A stretch of 64,000 nt of DNA from Marinirhabdus gelatinilytica (GTDB lineage Bacteria; Bacteroidota; Bacteroidia; Flavobacteriales; Flavobacteriaceae). Positions within the stretch are counted from its first letter, which is position 1. Each line of letters begins with the position of its first letter. The stretch lies in the NCBI RefSeq assembly GCF_003353425.1, contig NZ_QRAO01000001.1, forward strand, positions 248,001-312,000, written 5' to 3'. This document shows, one piece after another, positions 1 to 8,250 of the stretch. A program made the position numbers and the translations under genes. The notes under the pieces were generated by a model. It was not told the origin of the DNA. It was given only the letters and a program-made list of their open reading frames with translations, and made no database searches.

Positions 1-1
1 A

Positions 2-253
2 AAAATGTATGAAAAGATTGGCGTACTGGACAAGGCAGAGGCCAATTACCTAAAGCTCATTCAGTTTTACAAGGAAGATATCCTCGCAGACGATGCCTAT
101 TATGCCCTCGCAAAACTTTACGAGAACAAGCTCGCTCAACCTGAGAAGGCCAAGGAATACTACGAGCAGATAATCTACGATTTTGCCGATAGTATTTACT
201 TTGTAGAAGCTCGTAAACGCTTCAGGACGCTTCGGGGCGATGCTATTGAATAA
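2..253 (+). CDS. TPR-repeat protein, C-terminal end (5' part outside window)
   Basis: The reading frame is open to the left edge, so this is probably the tail of a longer gene and the ATG at base 5 is probably internal. The visible residues form tetratricopeptide-type helix pairs: two copies of a pattern with A-x-x-x-Y/L, aromatic residues and 'AKLYENKL...KAKEYYEQII', typical of TPRs in Bacteroidota outer-membrane or periplasmic scaffold proteins. TPRs mediate protein-protein contacts. The full size, signal peptide and partner cannot be seen. It ends about 40 bases before the next gene on the same strand. Confidence 0.6.
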   Translation, partial: KMYEKIGVLDKAEANYLKLIQFYKEDILADDAYYALAKLYENKLAQPEKAKEYYEQIIYDFADSIYFVEARKRFRTLRGDAIE

Positions 254-290
254 TACGTATAAATCATTTCCTATTTTGTAACTTTAACCC

Positions 291-944
291 ATGCGGGGAA
301 CCAAAAAAATAGACTGGCTGAACCATTTTCTCGAGTTTATCGTTGTGGTGATTGGTATTCTGTTGGCATTTCAGCTCAACACCTGTCGCGAGGCAAAAAA
401 GGAGGATAATCTTGTGGAAAGCCACGTAAAAAATGTGGTAGAAGAGACACAATTCAACAAACAACAAATAGAGGGGAGCCTTGAAACGTCTAAAACCCTG
501 TTGCAAAAGCTAGACACCCTTATCAACTTAACAGCACAGAAGGAACTCGACCGAAATTCAGCACACATCCTATCCATGGAACTGATGTCGCTGGACTATA
601 TGTACTTAAAGAAGAACGCCTACAACTCGTTGGTGGAAACTGGGGATATCCGGTTTATGGATAATTCACAACTTCAAAAAGACATTATTAGCCTGTATGA
701 ATATTATACTTGGCTAGAGGGATTGGACACTTCCACCAGAACTTCATATCTTGAAAATTACCTTCCCTACGCCACCAAAAATTTCGATTTAATACACTAC
801 CAAGCCCAAGCTGCAGAGGTGTACACCAATAAGTTGTTCCGTAACTATCTTTCGGTTTACAGGTATTCGCTTCGATACAGGCAACAAAAGCAAGAAGACC
901 TCTTGGCCATTGTGGATGAATTTTTGATAAAATACACACCCTAA
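291..944 (+). CDS. DUF6090-like single-pass membrane protein
   Basis: 217 residues. A short basic N-terminus (about residues 1-14) is followed by one hydrophobic segment (about 15-28, FLEFIVVVIGILLAF). The rest is hydrophilic, helical and rich in E/K/Q/L, and is predicted extracytoplasmic. The N-terminal pattern with a W-x-x-H-F-x-E-F-x-V-V-V-x-G-I-x-L-A-F core is what I recall for the DUF6090 family of Bacteroidota. No catalytic motif is visible and the function is unknown. The short gap to the DUF4286 gene suggests cotranscription. Confidence 0.6.
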   Translation: MRGTKKIDWLNHFLEFIVVVIGILLAFQLNTCREAKKEDNLVESHVKNVVEETQFNKQQIEGSLETSKTLLQKLDTLINLTAQKELDRNSAHILSMELMSLDYMYLKKNAYNSLVETGDIRFMDNSQLQKDIISLYEYYTWLEGLDTSTRTSYLENYLPYATKNFDLIHYQAQAAEVYTNKLFRNYLSVYRYSLRYRQQKQEDLLAIVDEFLIKYTP

Positions 945-953
945 CAGTACCTT

Positions 954-1280
954 ATGATTATATACAACGTAACCGCAAATATAGATGCCAGCATTCATGA
1001 TAGATGGTTGGAATGGATTAAAGAACACATCCCCCAAGTTCTGGCTACTGGTCACTTTACCGAAGCAAAGCTCACTAAAGTATTGATAGATGAAGAGATG
1101 GGCGGGACCACCTACTCCATTCAGTATAGGGCAAAATCGAGAGAAGATCTTGAAAACTACTATAAAAACCACGCCGAAAAACTTCGAAATGAAGGGCTTC
1201 GTCTATTTGCCGACAAAATGCTGGCTTTCCGTACCGAGCTTGAGGTACTCGACGAATATTCAGTTAATTTTCCTTCTTAA
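954..1280 (+). CDS. DUF4286 family protein
   Basis: 108 residues. The MIIYNVTANID start and the WLEWIKEHIPQVLATG segment are characteristic of DUF4286. This is a small alpha/beta family with a ferredoxin-like (dimeric alpha-beta barrel) look, and it commonly sits next to rsmA in flavobacteria. There is no signal peptide, so it is probably cytoplasmic. It ends directly at the rsmA ATG with no spacer, which implies translational coupling. The biochemical role is unknown. Confidence 0.75.
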   Translation: MIIYNVTANIDASIHDRWLEWIKEHIPQVLATGHFTEAKLTKVLIDEEMGGTTYSIQYRAKSREDLENYYKNHAEKLRNEGLRLFADKMLAFRTELEVLDEYSVNFPS

Positions 1281-2069
1281 ATGAGCGTTAGAGCAAAAAA
1301 ACACTTAGGGCAACATTTCCTGAAAGATGAGAACATAGCCCAAAAAATTGCCAATACACTTACCTTGGACGGGTATAGGCATGTACTGGAGATTGGACCC
1401 GGAATGGGCGTACTCACAAAATACCTCATTGAGAAACCTGTTGATGTCGTGGCGATGGATCTGGACAGCGAGTCTATTACCTACCTCATCGAGAAGTATC
1501 CAAACGAAAACTTACAGATACTCGAAGCAGATTTTCTGAAAAGAGATATTTCTGAAATATTTGGCGACCAGCCCTGTGCCATCACGGGTAATTTCCCGTA
1601 TAATATTTCTTCCCAAATTGTTTTTAAGGCGATCGAAAACCGTGCGAAAGTCCCTGAATTTACAGGGATGTTCCAAAAAGAGGTCGCCCAACGTATCTGC
1701 GCCCAGGAGGGTAACAAAACCTACGGAATCCTTTCAGTATGGGCACAGGCGTTTTATGATGCCGAATATCTCTTTACCGTAAAACCTGGGGTTTTCAATC
1801 CGCCACCCAAAGTAGATAGCGGAGTGCTTCGGTTAACCCGAAAAAAAGATTTCAAGCTTCCCTGCGATGAAAAACTACTGCTCAAAGTACTCAAAACCGG
1901 ATTTCAACAACGCAGGAAAACACTTCGCAATAGTTTAAAAATCCTTAAACTTTCAGATAAACTGAAAGAAGATAGTATCTTTGGGCAACGACCCGAGCAG
2001 CTTACCGTTGCCCAATTTATCTCGCTCACCCAAAAGATAGAAAACGATGCAGTTTCAACTCACGACTGA
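1281..2069 (+). CDS. rsmA: 16S rRNA (adenine1518/1519-N6)-dimethyltransferase RsmA (KsgA)
   Basis: 262 residues, full length for the family. It transfers four methyl groups from SAM to two adjacent adenines in the 3' hairpin of 16S rRNA late in 30S assembly. Visible motifs: GQHFLKD near the N-terminus, the SAM-binding loop VLEIGPGMG (about residues 35-43), an acidic residue closing the next strand (MDLD), and the catalytic NxPY-type motif GNFPYNIS. The C-terminal helical part has the typical [10 protein letters not shown] segment. Its 3' end overlaps the mgtE start by 23 bases. Confidence 0.96.
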   Translation: MSVRAKKHLGQHFLKDENIAQKIANTLTLDGYRHVLEIGPGMGVLTKYLIEKPVDVVAMDLDSESITYLIEKYPNENLQILEADFLKRDISEIFGDQPCAITGNFPYNISSQIVFKAIENRAKVPEFTGMFQKEVAQRICAQEGNKTYGILSVWAQAFYDAEYLFTVKPGVFNPPPKVDSGVLRLTRKKDFKLPCDEKLLLKVLKTGFQQRRKTLRNSLKILKLSDKLKEDSIFGQRPEQLTVAQFISLTQKIENDAVSTHD

Positions 2070-3396
2070 TTTTCTCTCCACCATAGAACAGCTTATTAGC
2101 GTCAAGGACGGGAACAAGCTGCGCGAGCTATTGCAGGAACTCCACTTTGCCGATATTGCTGAGATATTAGAAGAACTGGGCAGTGATGACGCCACCTATC
2201 TTATTAAATTACTGGAAAGCGACCTTACTTCGGAAGCGCTCATGGAATTGGACGACGATGTGAGGGAAAAAATCCTGAACCGTCTCTCCCCCTTGGAAAT
2301 TGCCGGGGAGCTCCAAGAAATGGATTCCGATGATGCCGCCGATGTGGTAGCCGAACTGGATGACGATATCCAAAAAGAGGTGATAGACCAGATTGAAGAC
2401 GAGGAGCTAGCGGCAGATATCGTGGACCTGCTCCGATATGACGAGGATACAGCGGGTGCCCTTATGGCCAAGGAGCTCGTGCAAGTAAAGGAAACATGGA
2501 CCGTCGCCGGTTGCGTACGGGAAATGCGCCGCCAGGCCGAAAATGTGACGCGGGTACATTCCATTTACGTAACCAACAAAGAAGGAAAACTTACGGGAAG
2601 ACTCTCTTTAAAGGACCTCCTCACCGCTGGCGAAAAAACGAAGATTGCCGAGGTATTTATACCCAAGGTAGACTACGTGACCGTGCACACCGAAAACGAG
2701 GAAGTAGCCCGAATCATGCAAAAATACGACTTGGAGGCCATCCCTGTTGTAGATGAGGACGGTGTATTGGTAGGCCGGATAACGATTGACGATATTGTAG
2801 ATTTTATTAAAGAAGAAGCCGAACGTGACTACCAGATGGCGGCCGGTATCTCCGAAGACGTAGAGGCAGACGATAGTGTGTGGCAACTCACCCGCGCCCG
2901 CCTACCTTGGCTGGTGCTGGGACTGTTTGGAGGACTGGGCAGTGTGTATATCATGAAAGGTTTTGAAGAGGCTCTCAACTCCTTTCCCGTATTGTTTTTC
3001 TTTACACCGCTTATTGCAGCGATGGCGGGGAACGTTGGGGTACAGTCCAGTGCCATTATCGTGCAGGGACTTGCGAATGATAATGTAAAGGGGAGTTTGT
3101 TCAATAGGCTTGTAAAAGAAGTTGGCCTCGCTCTCATTAACGGTTGTGCGTTGGGACTGCTCGTAATTTTGTTTGGATACGCCGTGGGACAAGATGATTT
3201 GGTGAGCATAACCATTGCCGTTTCCATGCTATCGGTCATCATTGTAGCGGCGCTCATTGGTACCTTTGTGCCTATAATTTTAGACAAGCGCGGCATAGAC
3301 CCCGCCATTGCCACAGGGCCTTTTATCACTACGAGTAACGATATTTTTGGGATTTTCCTGTTTTTCTATATCGCAAAACTCATCTTAGGATTTTGA
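2047..3396 (+). CDS. mgtE: Magnesium transporter MgtE
   Basis: 449 residues, normal length. The order is a cytoplasmic acidic superhelical N domain (about 1-130), two CBS domains (about 135-255, including '[22 protein letters not shown]'-type strands), a plug helix and five membrane helices from about residue 280. MgtE is a homodimeric Mg2+ channel in the inner membrane, gated by Mg2+ bound between the N and CBS domains. The ATG lies inside rsmA, and the stop overlaps the next gene's TTG start (TTGA). Together the genes form a tightly packed run. Confidence 0.95.
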   Translation: MQFQLTTDFLSTIEQLISVKDGNKLRELLQELHFADIAEILEELGSDDATYLIKLLESDLTSEALMELDDDVREKILNRLSPLEIAGELQEMDSDDAADVVAELDDDIQKEVIDQIEDEELAADIVDLLRYDEDTAGALMAKELVQVKETWTVAGCVREMRRQAENVTRVHSIYVTNKEGKLTGRLSLKDLLTAGEKTKIAEVFIPKVDYVTVHTENEEVARIMQKYDLEAIPVVDEDGVLVGRITIDDIVDFIKEEAERDYQMAAGISEDVEADDSVWQLTRARLPWLVLGLFGGLGSVYIMKGFEEALNSFPVLFFFTPLIAAMAGNVGVQSSAIIVQGLANDNVKGSLFNRLVKEVGLALINGCALGLLVILFGYAVGQDDLVSITIAVSMLSVIIVAALIGTFVPIILDKRGIDPAIATGPFITTSNDIFGIFLFFYIAKLILGF

Positions 3397-3782
3397 AGGT
3401 TTTTTCAGAAAACATTACGGTACCCAAGACGGCTATTGACGAGAACGGCCACGTAAACAACATTATCTATTTACAATGGTGTATTGATACTGCTGAAAAG
3501 CACTGGTTCGCCAAATCCCCACAACACTATCAAGAGAGTCATTTTTGGGTGGTGCTGGAACATACTATTACCTATAAAAACCCAGCGTTTGAAGGTGAAG
3601 AACTATTGGTGGAAACCTGGGTAACCGTTGCCGAAGGCGTAAAGAGTGAAAGGCATTACAAAATAAGCAGGCCCAAGGATGGAATGGTTATGGTAACCGC
3701 AAAAACACTCTGGTGCTTCGTGGAGCTGGACACACAAAGGCCGGCAAGGATTCCGGAGGAGATTTGTAGGTTGTTTGTGTAA
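3393..3782 (+). CDS. Acyl-CoA thioesterase, 4-hydroxybenzoyl-CoA thioesterase (hotdog) family
   Basis: 129 residues with a single hotdog fold. The segment 'IDENGHVNNIIYLQW' is the active-site region of the 4HBT/YbgC group, where the Asp/Asn-Gly-His-Val-Asn stretch is conserved. The family hydrolyses acyl-CoA or acyl-ACP thioesters in the cytoplasm; the substrate cannot be deduced. The start is a TTG that overlaps the mgtE stop by four bases, the only reasonable start before the conserved N-terminus. A short G/C-rich hairpin-like sequence follows the stop. Confidence 0.85.
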   Translation: MKVFSENITVPKTAIDENGHVNNIIYLQWCIDTAEKHWFAKSPQHYQESHFWVVLEHTITYKNPAFEGEELLVETWVTVAEGVKSERHYKISRPKDGMVMVTAKTLWCFVELDTQRPARIPEEICRLFV

Positions 3783-3895
3783 TGGTCCCCTTGAGGGGGG
3801 AATAAATGTTTTAATAAACATATCTATCTGAAAGCGTAAAACATTCTTTCGCACATTTTTTCGGTTTTCCAGTTTTGATTTTCTACTTTTAAGAA

Positions 3896-4837
3896 ATGAA
3901 AATCCTCCACCTAGACCAAAACCATCCGTTACTCCTAAAACAACTGGAGCAGGCAGGGTTTTCGAATACCGAGAACTATACGGGAAGCAGGGCCGAAATT
4001 GAAGGAATCATTGCTCCCTACCACGGGATCGTGATCCGTAGCCGCTTTAAGATTGACAAACAATTTCTGAACGCTGCCAAAAACCTGAAATTTATCGCAC
4101 GTGTGGGCGCAGGGCTGGAAAGTATCGATATCCCCTATGCCGAAAAAAAGGGCGTCCAACTCTTTGCTGCCCCCGAAGGAAACAGAAACGCCGTGGGCGA
4201 ACATACATTGGGGATGCTATTGTCACTCTTTAATAAACTGAATGCGGCAGACCAGAGCGTAAAATCTGGGCAATGGCAACGCGAGGCACATCGTGGGATG
4301 GAGCTAGATGGCAAGACCGTGGGCATTATTGGCTATGGAAATATGGGTAAAGCGTTTGCAAAGAAATTAAGCGGTTTTGACTGTACGGTACTCTGTTACG
4401 ATATAAAGGAAGAGGTGGGCGACCGCAACGCTACGCAAGTTGCACTAAAAACCATTCAAGAAATGGCCAATGTGGTGAGCCTGCACACCCCGTGGACCCC
4501 ACAAACCGATAAGATGGTCAATTCCAGTTTTATCAACAGTTTTCAAAACCCTTTTTGGTTTCTTAACACCGCCCGTGGCAAGAGTGTGGTGACAAAAGAT
4601 TTGGTTTCGGCCTTGGAAAGCGGTAAAATTTTGGGGGCGGGACTGGACGTTTTGGAATATGAAAAATTGTCGTTCGAGTCGCTTTTCAGCAATGAGATGC
4701 CTTCAGAATTTAAAAAATTGATCGCTATGCCCAACGTACTGCTCACCCCACATGTAGCGGGCTGGACCGTGGAGAGCAAGAAAAAACTCGCAGAGACCAT
4801 CGTAGAAAAAATAACCGAACATTTTCCTAACCCATAA
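3896..4837 (+). CDS. D-isomer-specific 2-hydroxyacid dehydrogenase (phosphoglycerate dehydrogenase-like)
   Basis: 313 residues. Catalytic and NAD-binding elements in order: the Rossmann glycine motif VGIIGYGNMG (about residue 141), the NTARG segment containing the catalytic Arg region, an acidic residue in DVLEYE, and the C-terminal catalytic His in TPHVAGW. The length fits a short D-2-hydroxyacid dehydrogenase without an ACT regulatory domain. It could be SerA (serine synthesis from 3-phosphoglycerate) or a broader 2-oxoacid reductase; no serC is adjacent, so the substrate stays open. Cytoplasmic. Confidence 0.88.
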   Translation: MKILHLDQNHPLLLKQLEQAGFSNTENYTGSRAEIEGIIAPYHGIVIRSRFKIDKQFLNAAKNLKFIARVGAGLESIDIPYAEKKGVQLFAAPEGNRNAVGEHTLGMLLSLFNKLNAADQSVKSGQWQREAHRGMELDGKTVGIIGYGNMGKAFAKKLSGFDCTVLCYDIKEEVGDRNATQVALKTIQEMANVVSLHTPWTPQTDKMVNSSFINSFQNPFWFLNTARGKSVVTKDLVSALESGKILGAGLDVLEYEKLSFESLFSNEMPSEFKKLIAMPNVLLTPHVAGWTVESKKKLAETIVEKITEHFPNP

Positions 4838-4847
4838 ACTAAAATTC

Positions 4848-5306
4848 ATGCAATACCAAGCAGAAACCGTAGACGACTACATAGACCAAATCCCCGAAGA
4901 ACGGCAAGGACCCGTACAAAAGTTCCGTGAGATTTTTCAAAAGAACCTCCCCGCAGGGTTCGAGGAAGGAATCCTTTACAAAATGATAGGCTTTTACGTG
5001 CCGCATTCCCTGTACCCCGATGGCTACCATTGCAACCCTAAAGACCCGCTACCCTTTGTGAACATTGCCTCACAGAAAAATTTTATAGCATTATACCACA
5101 GTGGGATTTATGCCAAAAAAGAACTGTACGATTGGTTTGTAGCTGAATATCCCAAGCACTGTAAATACAAGTTGGATATGGGCAAGAGTTGTGTGCGCTT
5201 TAAGAAAATAGACGATATCCCCTACCAACTCATTGAAGAACTGGCTGGTAAAATGACGCCACAGGAATGGATTGAAATTTATGAAACAGCCATAAAAAAG
5301 AAATAA
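4848..5306 (+). CDS. DUF1801 domain protein
   Basis: 152 residues. The opening 'VDDYIDQIPEERQGPVQKFREIF' pattern and the later 'LYKMIGFYVP...' and 'DMGKSCVRFKKIDDIPYQLIEELAGKMT' segments match the DUF1801 (YdhG-like) fold. This is a small soluble alpha/beta domain of unknown activity, common in Bacteroidota. It starts 10 bases after the dehydrogenase and 2 bases before the VOC gene, so it is probably in one transcript with both. Confidence 0.8.
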   Translation: MQYQAETVDDYIDQIPEERQGPVQKFREIFQKNLPAGFEEGILYKMIGFYVPHSLYPDGYHCNPKDPLPFVNIASQKNFIALYHSGIYAKKELYDWFVAEYPKHCKYKLDMGKSCVRFKKIDDIPYQLIEELAGKMTPQEWIEIYETAIKKK

Positions 5307-5308
5307 AT

Positions 5309-5695
5309 ATGAAAAATAGAGTTACGGGAATAGGCGGTTTGTTCTTTAAGACCAAGGACCCCAACGCTACAAAAGAATGGTACAAGAAACATTTGGGCTT
5401 TAATACGGACCAGTGGGGCTGCACTTTTTGGTGGCGTGACGAGGAAGGCAACAAATGTTCCACCCAGTGGAGTCCTTTCCCGCAGGATACCAAGTATTAC
5501 AAACCCAGCAAAAAGGATTTTATGTTCAACTATCGGGTGGAGAATTTGGTGGAATTGTTAAAAGTGCTGAAGAAAGAAGGCGTAGAGGTTATAGGCGAGA
5601 TCCAAGAGTTTGAATATGGTAAGTTTGGTTACATTATGGACAATGATGGCAACAAGATAGAACTTTGGGAACCCGTAGACAGTGCTTTTGAGTAA
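5309..5695 (+). CDS. VOC (glyoxalase/bleomycin-resistance-like) superfamily protein
   Basis: 128 residues with the paired beta-alpha-beta-beta-beta modules of the vicinal-oxygen-chelate fold. The first module starts 'VTGIGGLFFKTKDPNATKEWY' and the second ends 'GYIMDNDGNKIELWEP', where the final Glu is a usual metal ligand position. It is a single-domain protein that should dimerise. Members bind a divalent metal and act as lyases, dioxygenases or antibiotic-binding proteins; the substrate is not predictable. It overlaps nothing and is spaced 2 bases from DUF1801. Confidence 0.88.
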   Translation: MKNRVTGIGGLFFKTKDPNATKEWYKKHLGFNTDQWGCTFWWRDEEGNKCSTQWSPFPQDTKYYKPSKKDFMFNYRVENLVELLKVLKKEGVEVIGEIQEFEYGKFGYIMDNDGNKIELWEPVDSAFE

Positions 5696-5763
5696 TACAT
5701 GGATTATTACGTCCATTTTAAAAATTATTTATACATTTAACCCTCAACCAAATACAAACAATT

Positions 5764-6126
5764 ATGTCTGAAAACAACACTGAAGGTTACGATAGCACGA
5801 AGAGCAGTGCCGAACGTGCCGCAGAAAACCTAGGAAACGAAGCCAACAAAGCCGCAAACGAATTCAAGGAAGGGTGGAACCAAGCAACCCATACCGAAGA
5901 GAACAAAAAAATGCTCGCAGGTATTTTGGGAATTGTAATAGGTTCTTTGGGGATTCATAAATTTATTTTAGGGTATACCCAAGAAGGGATTATCCAAATA
6001 GTAATAACAGTTGTTACTTGTGGCATAGGTGGAATCATAGGATTGATTGAAGGTATCATCTATCTCACCAAAAGTGACGAAGAGTTTTACCAAACCTACC
6101 AAGTAGGTAAAAAAGGATGGTTCTAA
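5764..6126 (+). CDS. TM2 domain membrane protein (copy 1 of tandem pair)
   Basis: 120 residues. The N-terminal 45 residues are hydrophilic, Ala/Glu/Asn-rich and amphipathic. From about residue 46 comes the TM2 signature: ENKKMLAGILGI, a first membrane helix, HKFILGYTQEGI, and a second helix. The C-terminal KSDEEFYQTYQVGKK tail is shared almost identically with the next gene. TM2 proteins are small two-helix membrane proteins of unclear function. The pair is a tandem duplication only 9 bases apart. Confidence 0.85.
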   Translation: MSENNTEGYDSTKSSAERAAENLGNEANKAANEFKEGWNQATHTEENKKMLAGILGIVIGSLGIHKFILGYTQEGIIQIVITVVTCGIGGIIGLIEGIIYLTKSDEEFYQTYQVGKKGWF

Positions 6127-6135
6127 ACTAAGTCT

Positions 6136-6447
6136 ATGGAAAATCAACAATCAAATAGTAGTTTCGACAATACCCCACCAGTAGAGAACAAAAAGATGCT
6201 GGCTGGACTATTGGGAATTTTTCTTGGCGGCTTTGGAGCCCACAAATTTGTTTTGGGATATACACAGGAGGGACTTATCCTGTTGGGCATATTACTGCTC
6301 TCTTTCCCGCTTATGTGTATCGTTATTGGCGCATTTACTATGTATATACCCATAATTATAGGTCTTGTTGAAGGCATCATCTACATCACCAAAAGTGATG
6401 AGGAGTTTTACCAAACCTACCAAGTGGGCAAGAAGCCTTGGTTTTAA
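6136..6447 (+). CDS. TM2 domain membrane protein (copy 2 of tandem pair)
   Basis: 103 residues. It shares ENKKMLAG, HKF-LGYTQEG and the final KSDEEFYQTYQVGKK with its upstream neighbour. It lacks the long amphipathic N-terminus and has a longer second hydrophobic stretch (about residues 50-80). That insert may allow one extra half-helix. A strong hairpin-plus-T-run follows, so the two TM2 genes form a closed transcription unit. Confidence 0.85.
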   Translation: MENQQSNSSFDNTPPVENKKMLAGLLGIFLGGFGAHKFVLGYTQEGLILLGILLLSFPLMCIVIGAFTMYIPIIIGLVEGIIYITKSDEEFYQTYQVGKKPWF

Positions 6448-6487
6448 AAGTAACCCTATCACCTGATTTATAGTTACTCGAACGATT

Positions 6488-6522
6488 AAAGCTTTCAGAA
6501 AAAACACTGAAAGCTTTTTTAT
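6488..6522 (+). terminator. Rho-independent terminator after the TM2 pair
   Basis: An 11-bp perfect stem (AAAGCTTTCAG / CTGAAAGCTTT) with an 8-base A-rich loop is followed by further T residues. It lies between the TM2 genes and arsR. Confidence 0.85.
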
Positions 6523-6533
6523 TTCATAATTAC

Positions 6534-6549
6534 ATCGTAATATTGCAAT
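6534..6549 (+). promoter_or_regulatory. Candidate ArsR-family operator upstream of arsR-like gene
   Basis: A 16-bp imperfect dyad (ATCGTAAT followed by ATTGCAAT, 6 of 8 positions symmetric) lies 17 bases upstream of the arsR-like ATG. A symmetric AT-rich operator immediately upstream of an autoregulated ArsR gene is usual for the family. That it is this regulator's site is an inference from position and symmetry. Confidence 0.45.
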
Positions 6550-6565
6550 AACAAAATTATATATC

Positions 6566-6889
6566 ATGGGCGTAACAAAAAGACATATCCATCCAATGCA
6601 GGCCAACAAGCTGGCAGACTATGCAAAGGTGCTTAGCAATCCCGCACGCGTGGCCATTCTCAACTATATAGGCGACTGCGAAGGTTGTTTGTGCAAGGAT
6701 ATTTCAGAAAAAATTAGACTATCGCAACCCACCACCTCCCAGCATTTGCAGGTAATTAAAAAGATAGGCCTGCTTAAAAGTAAGTTTGAAGGCAAGAGCC
6801 AATACTACAGAATCAACGTGGACAAACTGAATGAGCTAAAATCATTGTTTCAGGAATTTTTTGAAACTACCGAATCCAAATGCTGTTAA
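6566..6889 (+). CDS. ArsR-family metal(loid)-sensing transcriptional repressor
   Basis: 107 residues, one winged helix-turn-helix domain. The segment 'ADYAKVLSNPARVAILNYI' is the family entry helix, and 'RLSQPTTSQHLQVIKKIGLL' is the HTH plus recognition helix. Cysteines occur in CEGCLC just before the HTH and as a C-terminal CC pair; these could be the arsenite/metal ligands. It heads a short cluster with DUF6428 and a thioredoxin-type arsenate reductase, which supports arsenic-responsive regulation. The exact inducer is inferred. Confidence 0.88.
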   Translation: MGVTKRHIHPMQANKLADYAKVLSNPARVAILNYIGDCEGCLCKDISEKIRLSQPTTSQHLQVIKKIGLLKSKFEGKSQYYRINVDKLNELKSLFQEFFETTESKCC

Positions 6890-6911
6890 CACAACCTTAA
6901 AACAAATCATT

Positions 6912-7406
6912 ATGAATATCTCACAATTTTTAGAACTGCTACAACAACACAAAAGCAAATCGTTGTTGTTTCAATACGCACCCCAACAATTGGTGGGGGC
7001 CAACTACCATATTACCGAGGTAAAGCACGTGCAAATAGACTCGGTAGATTGTGGTGCACAAACCGACTCGTGGAACGAAACCATCATTCAACTTTGGGAA
7101 AGTCCTTCTGAAATAGGGAAAACCGAATATATGTCCGTCACTAAAGCATTGGGCATCCTCAACAAGGTAGGAAAAATGAAGTCTTATGATACAAGCAGCG
7201 AAGTTAAGTTTGAGTACAGCAATGCGCTCTTCCACACTGCGCAATTGTTTGTGAACGATTACGAAATCTACGGAAACAACTTAGTGATGAACCTCGCCAT
7301 CCAAAAAACCGATTGCAAGGCCAAGGAGCTCTGTGGTGTGCCAGAACCTGCAGCAGCTAGTGCGGGAAATTCTAACAGCTGTGCACCTGGAAGTGGGTGC
7401 TGCTAG
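6912..7406 (+). CDS. DUF6428 family protein in arsenic cluster
   Basis: 164 residues from the ATG at 6912. An upstream ATG at 6861 would overlap arsR and precede the conserved start, so I prefer the later one. Internal text includes 'GANYHITEVKHVQIDSVDCG', and the tail is Cys/Ser/Gly-rich (NSCAPGSGCC). Such proteins sit between arsR and arsC in flavobacteria. The family is uncharacterised; the cysteines suggest metal(loid) contact, which is inference. Confidence 0.75.
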   Translation: MNISQFLELLQQHKSKSLLFQYAPQQLVGANYHITEVKHVQIDSVDCGAQTDSWNETIIQLWESPSEIGKTEYMSVTKALGILNKVGKMKSYDTSSEVKFEYSNALFHTAQLFVNDYEIYGNNLVMNLAIQKTDCKAKELCGVPEPAAASAGNSNSCAPGSGCC

Positions 7407-7433
7407 TTTCTTTTAACAACAAAAAATAAAACT

Positions 7434-7850
7434 ATGAAAAACGTACTCGTACTGTGTACCGGAAACAGTTGCCGAAGCCAGATGGCACAGGGTTACCTTA
7501 AAAAATTTGCAGATAACAAAGCCAAAATCTATAGTGCAGGGATAGAGACCCACGGACTCAACCCAGGTGCTGTGGCCACGATGCAACGTGATGGGATAGA
7601 CATTTCAAACCAAACCTCTAACCATGTAGATGAATACGAAGGCATTGATTGGGATTACATTATTACCGTTTGCGACCACGCCTACGAGAACTGTCCGTTT
7701 ATTCCTGCCCCCAACGCCAAACGCTTGCACCACAATTTTTACGATCCTTCAAAATTTGAAGGTTCCGAAGAAGCGACCAAAGCTGCTTTTGACAAAGCGA
7801 GGGATGAAATAAAGGAATATTGTCGTAGCTTTACAGAAGACCATCTGTAA
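7434..7850 (+). CDS. Thioredoxin-type arsenate reductase / low-molecular-weight protein tyrosine phosphatase fold
   Basis: 138 residues. The P-loop CTGNSCRSQMAQ near the N-terminus carries the nucleophilic Cys and Arg of the LMW-PTP fold. Two further Cys, seven residues apart (VCDHAYENC), match the Cys82/Cys89 relay used by thioredoxin-coupled ArsC. It would reduce arsenate to arsenite in the cytoplasm. No ArsB or Acr3 efflux pump gene is adjacent, so arsenite export must come from elsewhere, or the substrate may differ. Confidence 0.88.
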   Translation: MKNVLVLCTGNSCRSQMAQGYLKKFADNKAKIYSAGIETHGLNPGAVATMQRDGIDISNQTSNHVDEYEGIDWDYIITVCDHAYENCPFIPAPNAKRLHHNFYDPSKFEGSEEATKAAFDKARDEIKEYCRSFTEDHL

Positions 7851-7853
7851 ACT

Positions 7854-8213
7854 ATGTCGCTTGTTGTAAACATCCTAATTGCCGTAATCGCTTTGCTGCA
7901 TCTCTACTTCCTATATTTCGAGATGTTTGCCTGGACTACCAAGGGACCTAAGATTTTTCGAGGATTTCCCAAACCACTTTTTGCGCAGACCAAAGCCATG
8001 GCGGCCAACCAGGGATTATACAATGGTTTCTTGGCGGCAGGGCTCATCTGGACATTTTTTATTGAGAACGAAGCCTGGCGCCTGTACATTTCAATTTTCT
8101 TTTTAAGCTGTATTATGGTCGCTGGTATATACGGTGCATTCACGGTATCGAAGAAAATTTTCACGATACAGGCGCTTCCAGCAATCATCGCTTTGATTTT
8201 GCTGCATCTGTAA
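7854..8213 (+). CDS. DUF1304 small integral membrane protein
   Basis: 119 residues with four hydrophobic segments. It opens with about 18 apolar residues containing a L-L-H-L-Y-F-L-Y pattern and then 'FEMFAWTTKGPKIF'. The later 'AANQGLYNGFLAAGLIW' segment is the usual DUF1304 signature. It starts 3 bases after the arsenate reductase and probably shares its transcript. The function is unknown; in this position it may be a passenger of the arsenic cluster. Confidence 0.85.
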   Translation: MSLVVNILIAVIALLHLYFLYFEMFAWTTKGPKIFRGFPKPLFAQTKAMAANQGLYNGFLAAGLIWTFFIENEAWRLYISIFFLSCIMVAGIYGAFTVSKKIFTIQALPAIIALILLHL

Positions 8214-8250
8214 AGATTATTTTGTATCTTTTCAGTAGAAAAATTGCCCG

